From the NCBI RefSeq assembly GCF_016406305.1, contig NZ_CP066369.1:1692501-1756500 (forward strand): a stretch of 64,000 nucleotides of DNA, read 5' to 3'. This document shows, piece after piece, positions 42,864-52,758 of the stretch; position 1 is the stretch's first letter; each line of letters opens with the position of its first letter. Under the pieces are notes generated by a model. The model was not told where the DNA came from. It saw only the letters and a program-made list of their open reading frames with translations, and did not search any database. The translations under genes were made by a program, and so were the position numbers. The DNA comes from Shewanella putrefaciens (GTDB taxonomy: Bacteria; Pseudomonadota; Gammaproteobacteria; Enterobacterales; Shewanellaceae).

Positions 42864-45800
42864 GACCGCTAAACCTTTCCATGTCTGCCTTTGGTCCCTT
42901 TGCCACGACTCAGACGATTGATTTCACAGCATTAGGTAATAATCCGTTATTTCTGATCAACGGCCCAACGGGCGCGGGTAAGACAACCTTGCTCGATGGC
43001 ATTTGCTTTGCGCTCTATGGTAAAACCACGGGCAACGAGCGCGAAGGCAGCCAGATGCGCTGCGATATGGCAGACAATAGCTTGCTTACAGAAGTCACTT
43101 TCAGTTTTCAACTGGGCAGTGACAGCTATCGCATCCGCCGAGTGCCAGAGCAGGACAGAGTCAAAAAAAGCGGTGATGGCTCAACAGTCCAAAAGAGTGA
43201 AGCGCAGCTCTATAAAATTGACGCCGATGGCAATGAAAGCTTATTAGTCGCCAGTAAAGTGTCCGAGGCCACCGCTGAGATTGAAGCCCTAACCGGGCTC
43301 GATGTGGAACAATTTCGCCAGGTGATGGTGTTACCCCAGGGCAAGTTTCGTGAATTGTTGATGGCGGATTCTAAGGCGCGTGAACTGATATTTAGTCAGC
43401 TATTTCAAACGCATATTTACCGCCGGATTGAAGATACCCTAAAAAATAAGGCTGCCGATATTAGCGCCCTAGTGAACGATCAACGCAGTCGCCGCGATGG
43501 TATTTTACAGAGTGCGGGCCTAGCATCCGATGACGAGCTTAGCAGTGAATTAGCCAAGCTCACGCCTGAACTGGCGCTCGCCCAAAGTGCGAAGGAACAG
43601 GCATTACAGCTGCAACAATTAGTGATTAAAGCAAATGATGCCGCCCAGCATCTACAGGCTGAATTTGCACAGTTGGATGCCTTAACGCAAAGTGCAGCCG
43701 CGCTCGATGCCAAGCAAGAGTGCATAGCCGCGCAAACCCACAAGTTAAATTTAGCCAAGCAAGCGCAGCGCTTAGCGCCCATGGTTGAGGTGTTTGTGGC
43801 CCGAGAGCAGGAAGCCAAGGCGGCCAATCTTGCCTTGAGTCACGCGCAAACGGCACTGACTCAGGCCAAGCAAGCCTTTGATGAGGCTGAGCTCAAAGCG
43901 CAGGATTTACCCCTATTAGAAGCCTCGCTACTCGAGCAGGAACAAGTTAAACAGCAACTGAATGCGCTGGGGCCGCAGCTTAGGGAACTGGATCAACTCA
44001 ATAAAACCCTAGAGCAAGAGCGAGCGCAGTTAGTGAGGGCCAAAGCGCAGCTTCAGGGCTGTAAAAATGAGTTTACCGCAGTTACTCAAAAACGTTATGA
44101 ACTGGAGTCTGCTCTGCCACCACTGCAGGCCAGTAGTGAAACTCGGTTCTCACTGCAGCAGGCGCACCAACAGCAGCAACAGTTATTGACTACCTATCGG
44201 CAATGGCAGCAAGTTGCGGCAAAGGTCGCGGCGACACAGGTTAAAATTGCCGAGGCAAAAGCCCAAGGGCAACAACTCAATGCCCAGCATCAGCAAGCAC
44301 AGCTTGCGCATAAAGCCTTATTGATGACTTGGCACCAAGGGCAGGCGGCCATTTTGGCTAAGCAATTACAGCAAGATGCACCTTGTCCCGTCTGTGGCAG
44401 CCACATTCACCCGCAGCCAGCACAGAGCCAAGAGTCGCTCCCGAGTGAAGAAGCGCTGCAACTGGCCCAAGAGGCTGAAGCGACGGCCCAAGAAATTTTG
44501 AGTAAAGCCAGAGCGGAATACCGTGGATTACAGACACAGTTAGAAACCCTGCAGCAACAAGCGCAGGATCTTGCGGCCCAATTGGGGGCTGCGGTTGATA
44601 TTTCTGTAGATGAACATTCGCAAACCCTGTCGCAATACGCTTTGTCACTCGCACAGGCCGAGCAAGCGCATCGACATTTGCAGCAGTTACAACAAGATAT
44701 TGCCCTGTTGCACGTACAGGAAACGCAGCTGCAACAAAAGCTGGAGCAAGGGCAAGCGCAGGACAACGCGTTGCAATCTAAAGTGGATTTATTGCAGGGA
44801 CAGTTAGCGCAAATGCAGCAAAGCGTGCCATCTGCCCTGGCAACGCTTGAGGCATTAACCGCTGCGATAATGCAAAACCAGCAAACTCTTAGCCAAATAA
44901 AACAACAGATTGCGAGCGTGAGGGAGCATCAGCAACAGGCCGGGCAAACCTTTGTTGCTGCAAAAGCTGCACTTAATGGGGCCGAAAAGGCCGCTGAGGT
45001 GGCATTAGCCCAGCAAACCCGTGCCCAGCAGCAACTCAATCAGCAACTCGTCGCTGCAGGTTTTGTCGATCAACAGGCCCTATTTGAGGCCATACTAGAT
45101 GAAACGCAACTGCATGCATTGGCAAACGAGATTGAGGTTTATCAGCAACAGTGTGCGTTGACTAAGGCCCAGTGCGAACAGTTAGCACTTAAGCTTAAAG
45201 ATAAAGTGCCGCCCGATAGCATTAAGCTTGCTGTCGAGCTTGAGTCGGCGCAGCAAGCATTGCAAGTGGCAGAGCAGGCATGGCAGCTACTTCACACTCG
45301 CACAGTATTACTGACGCAAACCCAAACCCAATTGAGTATCGCAGATACGAAGGCTAAGGCCTTAGAGGATGAATATGCGGTTATCGGCACACTTGCCGAT
45401 GTGGCTAATGGAAAAACCGGCAATAAAATCAGTCTGCAACGTTTTGTATTGAGCGTACTGCTAGACGATGTGTTGCTCGAAGCGAGCCATAGGTTACATC
45501 TGATGAGTAAAGGGCGTTATCGTTTGCTCCGCAAGGAAGATAGGGCAAAGGGCAACAAAGCCTCTGGGCTCGAGTTAGAAGTGGAAGATGCCTACACCTC
45601 GAAAGTGCGTCCGGTGGCGACCCTCAGCGGCGGCGAAAGCTTTATGGCGGCATTATCTATGGCACTAGGATTATCCGATGTAGTGCAAGCCTATGCGGGA
45701 GGAATTAAGCTCGATACCCTGTTTATCGATGAAGGTTTTGGCAGCCTTGATCAGGACTCATTAGAGCTTGCCATTCGAACCTTGATGGATCTGCAATCCT

Positions 45801-45916
45801 CTGGCCGCATGATAGGGCTGATCTCCCACGTTTCTGAGATGAAAGAGCAAATAAATACCCGTATTGATATCTTAAAAACCTCCCATGGGAGTGAAATTGC
45901 AATCGTTTTGCCTTAG
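42860..45916 (+). CDS. sbcC: Exonuclease SbcCD subunit C (Rad50-like SMC ATPase)
   Basis: 1018 residues. N-terminal Walker A NGPTGAGKTTLLDG; two long coiled coils rich in Gln, Ala and Leu; the zinc hook CPVCG near residues 509-513 at the turn; then C-terminal signature TLSGGESFMAALSMALGLSD and Walker B LDTLFIDEGFGSLD. The hook links two SbcC arms so that SbcD nucleases sit at the heads. The size matches E. coli SbcC (about 1048). Confidence 0.96.
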   Translation: MRPLNLSMSAFGPFATTQTIDFTALGNNPLFLINGPTGAGKTTLLDGICFALYGKTTGNEREGSQMRCDMADNSLLTEVTFSFQLGSDSYRIRRVPEQDRVKKSGDGSTVQKSEAQLYKIDADGNESLLVASKVSEATAEIEALTGLDVEQFRQVMVLPQGKFRELLMADSKARELIFSQLFQTHIYRRIEDTLKNKAADISALVNDQRSRRDGILQSAGLASDDELSSELAKLTPELALAQSAKEQALQLQQLVIKANDAAQHLQAEFAQLDALTQSAAALDAKQECIAAQTHKLNLAKQAQRLAPMVEVFVAREQEAKAANLALSHAQTALTQAKQAFDEAELKAQDLPLLEASLLEQEQVKQQLNALGPQLRELDQLNKTLEQERAQLVRAKAQLQGCKNEFTAVTQKRYELESALPPLQASSETRFSLQQAHQQQQQLLTTYRQWQQVAAKVAATQVKIAEAKAQGQQLNAQHQQAQLAHKALLMTWHQGQAAILAKQLQQDAPCPVCGSHIHPQPAQSQESLPSEEALQLAQEAEATAQEILSKARAEYRGLQTQLETLQQQAQDLAAQLGAAVDISVDEHSQTLSQYALSLAQAEQAHRHLQQLQQDIALLHVQETQLQQKLEQGQAQDNALQSKVDLLQGQLAQMQQSVPSALATLEALTAAIMQNQQTLSQIKQQIASVREHQQQAGQTFVAAKAALNGAEKAAEVALAQQTRAQQQLNQQLVAAGFVDQQALFEAILDETQLHALANEIEVYQQQCALTKAQCEQLALKLKDKVPPDSIKLAVELESAQQALQVAEQAWQLLHTRTVLLTQTQTQLSIADTKAKALEDEYAVIGTLADVANGKTGNKISLQRFVLSVLLDDVLLEASHRLHLMSKGRYRLLRKEDRAKGNKASGLELEVEDAYTSKVRPVATLSGGESFMAALSMALGLSDVVQAYAGGIKLDTLFIDEGFGSLDQDSLELAIRTLMDLQSSGRMIGLISHVSEMKEQINTRIDILKTSHGSEIAIVLP

Positions 45917-46181
45917 TCAGGGTTTAACGTGACAATGACTTGATAACAATATGTTTTAAAAGATAAATTTAAGTGCATTTTAGTATTTATATATAGAGAG
46001 ATAGGGCATGTAACCGGTTTGAAATGCAAGCTGGCGCATATTTTTGGTAAATAGTGCAGCAAAACTGCGAAATAGCGTTTGTCATAATCGATTTTTTGAG
46101 ATAAGTTGACAAAATTAGGGCTTCCCCCAAAGGGACTGATTCAAAAATATAACGCCATAACGATAACAAAAGGTGAAAGCG

Positions 46182-47477
46182 TTGCAGACAGGCAAACCCA
46201 CATTTAACTATTTTTCGCAAACCCGTTTGCAGAATTTATCACCCACCCACAAGAATATTCTTTTAGTGGGTGGTTTGTTGATTGGCGCAGCCATGCTAAT
46301 GCCCAACGCTAACCATGTTGTGCCGACCGCACAGCGAATTCCCGTTACCCTCGATCTTGACAATATTTTACCTCCGGTTTCAGCACCCCTTGAGCAAGAT
46401 CCCATAATAGACAACAGCCCTGATTTCGAGCGTATTATTGCTTCAGGTGATACTTTAAGTAGTTTATTTTCTAAGGCGGGCGTCGATCAGCAGACTATGT
46501 ATAAGGTATTAGAGGCAGACTTAAACGTACTCGCCCTCGATACCTTATTACCCGGTAACCGTATGCAGTTTTGGCTGGATAATGAAGGCCAATTGCAAAA
46601 ATTAGAACTTTACTTCAACGCAGCACGCCAAGTGGTATTTACTCGTTATGAAGACGGGAGCTTTAACGTTGAAGAAGTGAATGTGGAAGGTGTTTGGCAA
46701 AATCGTATTGTGACTGGAGATATTAAAGGTTCATTTTACGTTTCTGCTCAAAAAATGGGATTAGCAGCCGCCGATATTCAGCGGATTGAAGATTTACTCA
46801 AAGAGAAATTGAATTTTGCACGGGATCTACATGCAGGAGACAAATTCTCTGTTTTGGTAAATGATCAATATGTTGAAGGTGAAGCGACGGGTAGCAGCCA
46901 AATATTAGGCGTGAGTATTAAAACGGGTCGTTCTGAAATTAGTGCATTCCAACATACCGATGGTAGTTATTATGATGCCAAAGGCCGAAGTCTAGTGCGT
47001 GCATTCCAGCGTATTCCATTAACTAAACAGCCACGAATGAGTTCTCGTTTTAACTCCCATCGCAAGCATCCGATTACTGGCCGTATTTCTCCCCATAATG
47101 GTGCTGATTTTTCGGTGCCTATTGGTACTAAGGTCATTGCCCCAGGTGATGGTGTCGTGAGTTTAGTTACTGACCATCAGTTTGCGGGTAAATATATAGT
47201 GATAGAACACGGTGGTAAGTATCGCACCAGATATCTGCACCTTTCTAAGGCTTTGGTGCGTAAAGGACAGCGGGTAACTCGCGGTCAAGTCATTGCTTTA
47301 TCAGGTAATACGGGTCGTTCGACGGGACCGCACCTACATTATGAATTCCATGTTAATGGCAAGCCTGTCGATCCGATGAAGGCCGATATTCCAATGTCGA
47401 GTCAATTAGCAAATCAAGAATTGAATAGCTTTGCTAATACGGTTAAAAGTCGCCAAGCTTTAATGAATTTGGGTTAA
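46182..47477 (+). CDS. M23 family murein endopeptidase, MepM/YebA-like
   Basis: 431 residues from the TTG at 46182, which has AGGTGA five bases ahead; the GTG at 46173 lies on that site and is less likely. One N-terminal membrane anchor (NILLVGGLLIGAAMLM), then an OapA/LysM-like domain (ERIIASGDTLSSLFSKAGVDQQTMYKVLEAD), and a C-terminal LytM (M23) domain with zinc ligands in HNGADFSVPIGTKV and PHLHYEFHVNG. It should cut peptidoglycan crosslinks in the periplasm. MepM is the closest by layout and length. Confidence 0.88.
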   Translation: MQTGKPTFNYFSQTRLQNLSPTHKNILLVGGLLIGAAMLMPNANHVVPTAQRIPVTLDLDNILPPVSAPLEQDPIIDNSPDFERIIASGDTLSSLFSKAGVDQQTMYKVLEADLNVLALDTLLPGNRMQFWLDNEGQLQKLELYFNAARQVVFTRYEDGSFNVEEVNVEGVWQNRIVTGDIKGSFYVSAQKMGLAAADIQRIEDLLKEKLNFARDLHAGDKFSVLVNDQYVEGEATGSSQILGVSIKTGRSEISAFQHTDGSYYDAKGRSLVRAFQRIPLTKQPRMSSRFNSHRKHPITGRISPHNGADFSVPIGTKVIAPGDGVVSLVTDHQFAGKYIVIEHGGKYRTRYLHLSKALVRKGQRVTRGQVIALSGNTGRSTGPHLHYEFHVNGKPVDPMKADIPMSSQLANQELNSFANTVKSRQALMNLG

Positions 47478-47521
47478 TTAATTTACTCAATCGGCGATTC
47501 TTCAAAACCGATTAGATGAAT

Positions 47522-47561
47522 AAAAAATGCCGATGAAATTTATTTTCATCGGCATTTTTTA
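47522..47561 (+). terminator. Terminator of the M23 peptidase gene
   Basis: AAAAATGCCGATGAAA / TTTTCATCGGCATTTTTT, with a strong T-run. Confidence 0.92.
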
Positions 47562-47614
47562 TTGCTTTGTTTATTTGTTAAAAAAGGCTAAAGGCAGTTA
47601 TGCGATACGCTGTT

Positions 47615-48085
47615 TTAACTCGCTTGGCGCTTTTGCATTGCCTTTAAGGCACATTTGCATAGTCGTCCTTTTAAAGCCGGACAGCCACTACAGGGGGATT
47701 TTTTATAGGGACGCAGTGCAAAACTGCGGCCTGTCGGTGAGGGGGATAAACGTTTAATGACGGCCGATGACAGGAAACTTGCATCATTAGCGGCAATAAA
47801 CTGGGCTTTAGCGAGTTTTAATTGTTTTTTAAGTGCAGGCTTGTCGAGATGCTTAATGTGCTGTTTAGCGAGGTGGTCGGATAATAGTTGACCTAAATAT
47901 TTACGCTGAGCTTTTTTGCTTTGTAATCGAGTATTTGAATTTAAATTCGCCGTGTCATTAGACACCGATGACATGAATTTCATCGAAGCCGATATTTCAG
48001 TCGATTTAACCTGTTGCTTTTGCAGTTTCTTTGCTTGTTTTTTACACCACTTTTCAAGCTTTTTATCAATATTCGGCTTTTTCAT
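47615..48085 (-). CDS. Hypothetical basic protein with a C-terminal Cys cluster
   Basis: 156 residues, not recognised. The N-terminus is very Lys/Gln-rich (KKLEKWCKKQAKKLQKQQ), the middle is helical (KKAQRKYLGQLLSDHLAKQHIKHLDKPALKKQLKLAKAQ), and the C-terminus has PCSGCPALKGRLCKC, a CxxC...CxC group that could bind zinc. No signal peptide or membrane segment. Basic charge and cysteines suggest nucleic acid or ribosome binding, which is only a guess. Not adjacent to any gene of related function. Confidence 0.6.
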   Translation of the reverse strand: MKKPNIDKKLEKWCKKQAKKLQKQQVKSTEISASMKFMSSVSNDTANLNSNTRLQSKKAQRKYLGQLLSDHLAKQHIKHLDKPALKKQLKLAKAQFIAANDASFLSSAVIKRLSPSPTGRSFALRPYKKSPCSGCPALKGRLCKCALKAMQKRQAS

Positions 48086-48187
48086 ACGACCTGGCGATGG
48101 CTGATAATACGAATTTATTCTAAATGAAAATTATTATCAGTCAATATCAGGTAGTATAAAAATGAGGTGCAGAGGAAGAAACTGTGA

Positions 48188-48697
48188 CTAAGTCGTGTAA
48201 GGTGATGTATTTGTATCTATGCAGGTGAGTAATAAGCGCAAATCAAATTCGAACTGGTGGTAATCGGGCTCCATATAAGTACACAGATTATAGAAAGCCT
48301 TATTATGATCTTTTTCTTTAAGATGGGCTAATTCATGTACGACGACCATTCGAAGTAAAGGCTCGGGGACGCGTTTTAATCTGGAAGATATACGAATTTC
48401 ATTCTTAGCTTTAATTTTGTTCCCTTGTACCCGTGATACATAGGAATGTAAGCCAAGTGCATGATGACTAATGCTAATTTTGTCGTCGAAGATCACTTTT
48501 GACAAAGGTGAGGATTGACGCAAGAAGCGGTTTTTTATCCCTTGGGTATAGTCATAAAGTGCTTTATCACTGCGAATATCATGGATTTCAGGATGACGGC
48601 GTAGGAGGAGTGCGGGCAAGGTTCCTGCATCTAGATGCTGTCGTACCTGTTGCTGGATGTCGGGGCTATAGCCGCTTAAATATTTTAATAATGGCAT
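48188..48697 (-). CDS. YgjP-type metallopeptidase (M48/DUF45 family)
   Basis: 169 residues from the ATG at 48697 (MPLLKYLSGYSPDIQQQVR); the longer open frame would begin inside the neighbouring gene. The zinc motif is VVHELAHLKEKDHNKAFYNL, HExxH with a further His seven residues on, as in DUF45/SprT-like metalloproteases of the YgjP type. The end QFEFDLRLLLTCIDTN is family-like. Cytoplasmic, substrate unknown. Its only plausible ribosome binding site (GGAG) lies in the 3' arm of a hairpin just upstream. Confidence 0.82.
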   Translation of the reverse strand: MPLLKYLSGYSPDIQQQVRQHLDAGTLPALLLRRHPEIHDIRSDKALYDYTQGIKNRFLRQSSPLSKVIFDDKISISHHALGLHSYVSRVQGNKIKAKNEIRISSRLKRVPEPLLRMVVVHELAHLKEKDHNKAFYNLCTYMEPDYHQFEFDLRLLLTCIDTNTSPYTT

Positions 48698-48703
48698 AGG
48701 AAG

Positions 48704-48729
48704 TTGGCTCCGAATCGCTTCGGAGCCAA
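48704..48729 (-). promoter_or_regulatory. Hairpin between the DUF3010 gene and the YgjP-type gene
   Basis: TTGGCTCCGAA / TTCGGAGCCAA is a perfect 11-base stem with a 4-base loop. On the minus strand it follows the DUF3010 stop and no T-run comes after it. The GGAG in its 3' arm is the likely Shine-Dalgarno sequence of the next gene, about ten bases before the ATG. Confidence 0.6.
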
Positions 48730-48740
48730 TAGTCTGGGTA

Positions 48741-49178
48741 TTAGGCTTTACCAAAAATACGACGGTTTTGCTGTGCGAAAGCGGCCTCAAAGGCACCCTG
48801 TTGCACACGCTTAAGATCTAAGCTGTCAAAATCGACTTGGGGTGGGTTGCGTTTATTTTGCTCTTTGATCGTCACAGGGGATAGCAAAGTCACTGGTAGG
48901 TCGCCTAACTGAATGGCGGCTTCAAGTTTAAAACTCGTCGCAGAACCTGCCAACTTACCTTTTTGCTCGCGCTCGATAATCACTATCTCATCGACTTTGT
49001 AGTCTTGCATTAACTTATGGAAAGCAAAATGAAAGTCACGGATCGCCTCTGTGGTTGCCGATTGCGAAACACTGAAGGACACCTTACGGCACTCAGGCAC
49101 ATTAAAGGTCTCACCTTCATAACTTAATAAACTGATAATGGCTTCGCCACCTTTTAATTCAACACCACAAACTCTCAT
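48741..49178 (-). CDS. DUF3010 family protein
   Basis: 145 residues: MRVCGVELKGGEAIISLLSYEG, then CRKVSFSVSQSATTEAIRDFHFAFHKLMQDYKVDEIVIIEREQKGKLAGSATSFKLEAAIQL. This matches the DUF3010 family, found in many gammaproteobacteria; its fold recalls RNase H/RuvC-like proteins (conserved acidic residues in strand starts), but no activity is known. It lies upstream of the YgjP-type gene on the same strand. Confidence 0.8.
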   Translation of the reverse strand: MRVCGVELKGGEAIISLLSYEGETFNVPECRKVSFSVSQSATTEAIRDFHFAFHKLMQDYKVDEIVIIEREQKGKLAGSATSFKLEAAIQLGDLPVTLLSPVTIKEQNKRNPPQVDFDSLDLKRVQQGAFEAAFAQQNRRIFGKA

Positions 49179-49317
49179 GTTACACCTTCAAAATATCAAT
49201 AACTGCGCTATTGTAGCTGGAATGAGGCTCAGAGAGCTTACGACGTTGATTCCAGCCGGTTTTAAGTTGATGGTAATGAGCCTTAGTACTCAGTGACCAT
49301 CAACGCCAATTTAAAAA

Positions 49318-50667
49318 TTAAACTTCTTCAGTATCATTGTCTTGCAGCAAGTGGGCCGTGGGCTTTCTACGCATTGGCGCATCGCCTACATCGACGCCCG
49401 TAATAAAGCGTTTATCACGGGATGGTGCGGCTTTAGCCGCTTTAGCCTTGACGCTGCCCTTTGCGGGGGCTGTTTTAGCGATTCGTTTTGCCGGTGTCTG
49501 TTTAGACTTATCTTTAAGACCGCTAAATTTTGCTTCTAGACCAGGAATAACACTGATTTCAAATGTTTTTCTGAGGAAAACTTGGACTTTTTTGAAGTTA
49601 TCCCAATCCTTTGGCCCTACGAGTGATATCGCATCGCCTTTGGCTCCTGCACGACCGGTACGACCAATACGATGAACGTATTCTTCGGCAAACTTTGGCA
49701 TGTCGAAGTTAATGACTAATGAGACGTTAAGCAGATCCAGCCCACGGGACGCCACGTCCGTAGTGACTAAAACCTGCTGTAGCCCTCGGGCAAATTGATC
49801 CATGATCTGATTGCGGGCGGTTTGCTTTAACTCGCCACTGAGTGCTGCCGTTGCAAAGCCTTGAGCCGAGAGTTTGGCCGCTAATCGCTCGGTATCAGGA
49901 CGCGTCGCTGTAAAGATAATCACTTGTTTATGCTGTTCATCTTGCAGTAAACGCGTTAATAAAGCCTCTTTATGATCTAAGTGATCACAGAGGAAAATAC
50001 GCTGATGAATATCGTTATGCTCACTGTGGGCTGCGCCTATGGCCACATGGGCAGGATTTTTCAACAAAGTTGCAGCTATATCATTGATTTCACTGTGATC
50101 TAACGTTGCCGAGAACATTAAGGTTTGACGGCGTTTATGATCCGCAGCGTCGTTGATGGCCTTAAGTTGCGGCGCAAAACCTAAATCCAGCATACGGTCA
50201 GCTTCATCGAGGATGAGCAGTTCTAGTCCGTTGAGGAATAAATGTTTTTGTTCTAAATGGTCCGCAATTCGCCCCGGTGTTGCAACGATAAAATGTGGTT
50301 CTTTGGCGAGCGCTTTAGCTTGATCGTTAAAGTTTTCACCCCCCAGAACGCTAATGGCCTTGTATTGAGTATTGGCAACGAGTAAACGAAGTTGGCTATA
50401 AACCTGATGGGCTAGCTCGCGGGTTGGTAATAAAATCAATACTCTAGGATCGCGTTTGGTGAGTGCACGGGTAGATATGACTCTTTGCAATGCTGGCAGC
50501 AAAAACGCAAGGGTTTTACCCGAGCCTGTTTTTGATGACGCCATTAAATCTTTACCTGCCAATGCGATAGGCAGTGCTTGTTCCTGGATGGCGGTAGGGG
50601 CAGTGATCCCCATATGCTTTAAGCTTTGTAACAGACGCTGGTCCAGAGAAAAATCGGTAAATTGCAA
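49318..50667 (-). CDS. DEAD-box ATP-dependent RNA helicase, SrmB-like
   Basis: A 449-residue DEAD-box helicase: Q motif (FSLDQRLLQSLKHMGITAPTAIQEQALP), Walker A SSKTGSGKT, LILDEADRMLD, SAT, and C-terminal VLVTTDVASRGLDL and HRIGRTGRAG. A basic Ala/Lys-rich tail (KTAPAKGSVKAKAAKAA) should bind RNA. It starts at TTG with GGGGAT six bases upstream. Closest in style to SrmB, which helps large-subunit ribosome assembly; RhlE is an alternative. Confidence 0.88.
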   Translation of the reverse strand: MQFTDFSLDQRLLQSLKHMGITAPTAIQEQALPIALAGKDLMASSKTGSGKTLAFLLPALQRVISTRALTKRDPRVLILLPTRELAHQVYSQLRLLVANTQYKAISVLGGENFNDQAKALAKEPHFIVATPGRIADHLEQKHLFLNGLELLILDEADRMLDLGFAPQLKAINDAADHKRRQTLMFSATLDHSEINDIAATLLKNPAHVAIGAAHSEHNDIHQRIFLCDHLDHKEALLTRLLQDEQHKQVIIFTATRPDTERLAAKLSAQGFATAALSGELKQTARNQIMDQFARGLQQVLVTTDVASRGLDLLNVSLVINFDMPKFAEEYVHRIGRTGRAGAKGDAISLVGPKDWDNFKKVQVFLRKTFEISVIPGLEAKFSGLKDKSKQTPAKRIAKTAPAKGSVKAKAAKAAPSRDKRFITGVDVGDAPMRRKPTAHLLQDNDTEEV

Positions 50668-50915
50668 AGGTATATCCCCTAAATCTTAGTAAGGGCAGAT
50701 TATAGCCTTAAACGGCTGTTCTCAGCTATCCACATCGGTAATTATCTCGGCATTAGTGCTAAGTTACTGTCAAAAATCGTACAGATAATGTTAGGGGTCT
50801 ATATTTATTTACATTGATGTTACAACCACTTAATTCCATCTATTTTACTCTCTATGGTCGAAATGCTGGGATTTTAGGTTATTCTGTGACCGAGTCTATT
50901 TAGGGGGAACATTTT

Positions 50916-51860
50916 ATGGTCAAAGGATCAGCACCGACTATTGGCATTGCCTTAGGCAGTGGCGCGGCAAAGGGGTGGGCACATATTGGGGTGTTAAATG
51001 GATTGGCTGCGCTGGGCATTAAGCCCGATAAAGTGGCGGGTTGTTCCATTGGCGCTTTAGTTGGGGCGGCCTATGCCCACGATCATTTGCCTGAACTCGA
51101 AGAGTGGGTGCGTAGTTTTTCGAGCTGGGATGTTCTTGGTTTAATGGATATTCGCTGGCGTAAAGGAGGATTGATTGGCGGCGAAAAAGTGTTTGATGTG
51201 CTGCAGTCTCGCATCGGAGATCTGACGATCGAACAACTTAATCGGCCTTTTGCGGCGGTCGCAACGGATTTATATTCGGGTCAAGAGATTTGGTTCCGCC
51301 ACGGCGATTTGCGCCAAGCTGTCAGGGCATCTTGTTCTATGCCGGGGATTTTAGCGCCAGTGCGTCAGGGAGATCGCTGGTTAGTTGATGGCGCAGTAGT
51401 GAATCCTGTTCCTGTGTCCGTTAGCCGTGCTATGGGAGTAGATATCGTTATTGCTGTCGATTTAAACGGATATCATTCGGGGCGATTGCAAGTATTGCCT
51501 GTCAATATGACCAGCCAGAAGGTGACTGAAGCGTCCGATTTACCCGCTCGACAAGAAACGGGCTTTATGGATTTATTCGCCCGTGGCCGGGAATATGTTA
51601 GCAGTTTGACCGATAAATTTTCCCTCGGGACTAAATCCAACCCAGGCATGATTGCCGTGATGTCCCAGTCCATGGGGATTTTAGAGCAAAGACACAAACG
51701 GGTCCGCCTAATGGGCGATCCTCCGGATATCCTTGTTGTGCCAGAAGTTGCCAATATTGGCACTATGGAGTTTCACCGCGCCGATGAGGCCATTGCCGCC
51801 GGTGAGGCTGCCGTTGCGAAAGTGGCTCATTTGATTGAGGCTGCGATATGGAAGGGCTGA
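50916..51860 (+). CDS. Patatin-like phospholipase, RssA/YchK-like
   Basis: 314 residues with the patatin catalytic features: the oxyanion loop GSGAAKGWAHIGVL, the nucleophile elbow GCSIG (G-x-S-x-G) and the dyad Asp in DGAVVNPVPV. Length and motifs match RssA. No signal peptide, so a cytoplasmic acyl hydrolase. AGGGGGAA is a strong ribosome binding site. Divergent from the DEAD-box helicase gene. Confidence 0.9.
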   Translation: MVKGSAPTIGIALGSGAAKGWAHIGVLNGLAALGIKPDKVAGCSIGALVGAAYAHDHLPELEEWVRSFSSWDVLGLMDIRWRKGGLIGGEKVFDVLQSRIGDLTIEQLNRPFAAVATDLYSGQEIWFRHGDLRQAVRASCSMPGILAPVRQGDRWLVDGAVVNPVPVSVSRAMGVDIVIAVDLNGYHSGRLQVLPVNMTSQKVTEASDLPARQETGFMDLFARGREYVSSLTDKFSLGTKSNPGMIAVMSQSMGILEQRHKRVRLMGDPPDILVVPEVANIGTMEFHRADEAIAAGEAAVAKVAHLIEAAIWKG

Positions 51861-51974
51861 TGTAGGCGGAAGGGCTGCAACAGTGCCGCTTGAACTCAAG
51901 GATTTGAGTTTTAAAACAATTGGCTTATTTTTTGCTTTAAAACGTCACGCAGTTTTAGACGCCGAATATTTGAC

Positions 51975-52664
51975 ATGAGTTCTATTTTAAATACCTCAAA
52001 TCTTAATCGCAGCAACACCAGTATTGCCGATGCCTACGGCCTCAATAGCCAAAAAGCGAGCACGGCCAAGACGGAATCGAGTACCGAAAAAACCTCATCC
52101 CAGAAAGGCACAGCTCAGACCGAATCGACGGGGGCCGATGCGATTGCACTGTCACCACGGGCGCAGCGGGCACAAAAAATCCAAGCGATGTCGAAGGATT
52201 TTTTTGCTAATGGTCAATTCAGTGTTGCGGATATTCCTGCGTTAGTGTCTCGTTTACAGAAGGATGGCATCCTCTCGGAGAGCCAGCTCGAACGCCTATC
52301 GCAAAATGGGATTAATCCACCGACTACAGATAAGACGAACACCCAATCTCTGCAGGACTTCATCGATGATGAGCTTAAGTCACTGAGTAAAACGTCCCCT
52401 AACAGTCCATTGATTAACACCTTAGTCGATGCTAAGCATGTACTAACGAATATGGATGATGCCCAGTCCCCTCTTTTAGCCCAAAAAGCGGCCAAAGTGT
52501 TTGGGCAATTAACAGATTATTTAAACTCAAATCCTCCCATGACGGACACGCAAAAGCAGCAATGGCAGGGACTTAAATCCACCATGCAAGTGGCCTCGTC
52601 TATGGGATCTCAGCAGTCGGCCCTTGGGCAGTTGAGTAGTTATTTAGCCTTGGCAAAGCGTTAA
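51975..52664 (+). CDS. Hypothetical Ser/Thr/Gln-rich protein
   Basis: 229 residues, not recognised. The first 60 residues are Ser/Thr/Lys-rich and likely disordered, ending in GADAIALSPRAQRAQKIQAM. A helical region follows (VADIPALVSRLQKDGILSESQLERL, SPLLAQKAAKVFGQLTDYL). No signal peptide or membrane helix. The IALSPRAQRA segment recalls the short LS-x-x-A element of FlgM and other flagellar-exported proteins, so type III export is a possibility only. No gene partner. Confidence 0.6.
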   Translation: MSSILNTSNLNRSNTSIADAYGLNSQKASTAKTESSTEKTSSQKGTAQTESTGADAIALSPRAQRAQKIQAMSKDFFANGQFSVADIPALVSRLQKDGILSESQLERLSQNGINPPTTDKTNTQSLQDFIDDELKSLSKTSPNSPLINTLVDAKHVLTNMDDAQSPLLAQKAAKVFGQLTDYLNSNPPMTDTQKQQWQGLKSTMQVASSMGSQQSALGQLSSYLALAKR

Positions 52665-52758
52665 CTAGCCTGCTTTTTCACTCAGGTCAAGGCTCTACTT
52701 GCAGATCATAGGGCTTTGCTACAGTTCTTCTTTGTTCTTTTCTTCCATCTGCTAAATC

